11,151 bases of DNA from an uncultured Actinomycetes bacterium (lineage in GTDB: Bacteria; Actinomycetota; Thermoleophilia; Miltoncostaeales; Miltoncostaeaceae). Under the pieces are notes generated by a model. That model was not told where the DNA came from, made no database searches, and was given only the letters and a program-made list of their open reading frames with translations. The stretch spans positions 1 to 11,151 of the forward strand of contig CAIYRJ010000081.1 of assembly GCA_903928615.1 (NCBI GenBank), in the 5' to 3' direction. Each line of letters opens with the position of its first letter. The first letter of the stretch is position 1. The translations under genes and the position numbers were made by a program. Of this stretch, positions 10,275 through 11,151 are shown piece after piece.

Positions 10275-10301
10275 GGCACGAAGGTGCGGGGCCCTCGTGC
10301 C
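10275..10301 (-). terminator. Probable terminator hairpin after the secreted-protein gene
   Basis: Minus-strand arms GGCACGAGGG (10301-10292) and CCTTCGTGCC (10284-10275) form a 10-bp stem with one G-U pair and a 7-nt loop, starting 1 nt after the upstream TGA (10305-10303). No U-tract follows, as is common in GC-rich actinobacteria. Its position right after a stop and before the dxs start supports a boundary between transcription units. Confidence 0.7.
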
Positions 10302-10302
10302 G

Positions 10303-11151
10303 TCAGCGCGGCAGCACGCGCAGCACCCGGGTGCGCCAGCGCTGCCCGGTGCCCGCCTGGCGCGTCTGCACCCGCACCTCCAGGCGCCCCTGCCGCAGCG
10401 CCGTGCGCGCGGCGGCCGGGATGGCCACGCGGCGAACCGCCGCGCTGTTCGCCCTCATCGAGAACCCGGGCCGCAGCGTCGCGAGCGTGCGGGCCGGACG
10501 CCCGGCCGAGGCGCGCTCGCGCATGGTCACCACCATGGGTCCGCTGGCGGGGGTGGGCGACGTGGCCCCGGGAGCGGCCTCCGGGCGCACCCGCAGGGCG
10601 CGCAGGGGAATCGCCAGCCTGCCGTCACTGCCGGCGCGCACCGTGGTGCCGGCCGCGGCCACCGTGGTGGTGGGGCATGGGAACGACGCCCCCTGGTACT
10701 GGCAGGTACCCACCCCGCCCGCGATGGTCATGCCCTGCACGTAGGCGATGGCGCTCGACGCCGGGCCGCCGTTCCCCCAAGCGTACGACTGGGAGGACAG
10801 CGTGTTGGGGGAGTTGTTGTCCAGGGGGGCCCAGTTCATGGTGTTGGCGTTGCCCGCCTTGGCGCCCGCAGCGGGGGAGCTGGCGAACGCCAGGAACCCG
10901 TTGGCCGTGTCCAGGGCCAGCGCGCTCGATATCGAGGCGCTGCCCATGGCGCCCTGGGTGAGCATCGAGGTGATGCAGCAGCCGGTCTCCGGCACCCGTG
11001 CGATCTGGTTGGACTCGGCGCCGGTCTGGGCGGAGAGCACGTACACCATGGCCGTCGCGGTGTCGACGGCCAGTCCGGTGATGCTCGCCGAGATGAACGG
11101 ACCGCCGTCCGCCAGCACCGATGGGCTGCCGCCCGGGGCCGTGGGCAGCGA
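10303..11151 (-). CDS. Secreted beta-propeller-like protein, C-terminal part (5' end outside window)
   Basis: 282 codons are visible, open to the window edge, so the start and any signal peptide are missing. I do not recognise a named family. Two similar segments about 50 residues apart, SASITGLAVDTATAMVYVLS (visible residues 21-40) and SASISSALALDTANGFLAF (71-89), look like blades of a YVTN/NHL-type beta-propeller (hydrophobic-x-DT-A/T pattern). A CC pair (58-59) and a C-x8-C pair within GTCQYQGASFPCP suggest disulfides and an extracellular location. The last about 100 residues are Arg/Ala/Val-rich with alternating beta-strand character and low lysine, resembling the basic C-terminal modules common on secreted proteins of Thermoleophilia. 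The role is probably surface or extracellular binding; no enzymatic motif is seen. The stop is followed directly by a strong hairpin, and dxs starts 49 bp downstream, so it is likely a separate unit. Confidence 0.5.
   Translation of the reverse strand, partial: SLPTAPGGSPSVLADGGPFISASITGLAVDTATAMVYVLSAQTGAESNQIARVPETGCCITSMLTQGAMGSASISSALALDTANGFLAFASSPAAGAKAGNANTMNWAPLDNNSPNTLSSQSYAWGNGGPASSAIAYVQGMTIAGGVGTCQYQGASFPCPTTTVAAAGTTVRAGSDGRLAIPLRALRVRPEAAPGATSPTPASGPMVVTMRERASAGRPARTLATLRPGFSMRANSAAVRRVAIPAAARTALRQGRLEVRVQTRQAGTGQRWRTRVLRVLPR

Overview
The window is very GC-rich and almost entirely coding, with every supported gene on the minus strand. Frequent GTG starts, the gene order tlyA-nadK-recN-pyrG-Nudix, and secreted proteins with basic C-terminal beta domains point to a high-GC actinobacterial lineage. 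Thermoleophilia (Solirubrobacterales/Gaiellales-like) is my best guess. That is inference from content and order; no rRNA gene or other taxonomic marker is present.

Layout in direction of transcription (right to left). (1) 11151-10303: the 3' part of a secreted, probably beta-propeller-like protein with an Arg-rich tail, closed by a strong hairpin. (2) 10253-1500: a compact housekeeping run of dxs (isoprenoid precursor DXP), tlyA (2'-O rRNA methyltransferase), nadK (NAD kinase), recN (DNA repair ATPase), pyrG (CTP synthase), a PepT-like M20 metallopeptidase and an ADP-ribose-pyrophosphatase-type Nudix hydrolase. Gaps are 62, 2, 19 and 48 bp, then two 4-bp GTGA stop/start overlaps. (3) 1412 to beyond position 1: a secreted C-type-lectin-domain protein with its own Shine-Dalgarno site, its 3' end outside the window.

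The central run merges two known neighbourhoods: dxs-tlyA-recN as in Firmicutes, and tlyA-nadK-recN-pyrG-Nudix as in Mycobacterium. The genes share a theme of cofactor and nucleotide supply plus genome and ribosome maintenance rather than one pathway. NadK spends NAD to make NADP, and the Nudix enzyme probably clears ADP-ribose from NAD turnover.

I found no mobile element, CRISPR array, tRNA, rRNA or convincing novel defence or biosynthetic system. The points most worth a second look are a shared promoter-like TANNNT motif exactly 7 nt before GTG codons of dxs and tlyA (possible leaderless mRNAs), U-less hairpins in two intergenic gaps, the double GTGA coupling, and the lectin-like secreted protein with its lysine-rich linker.
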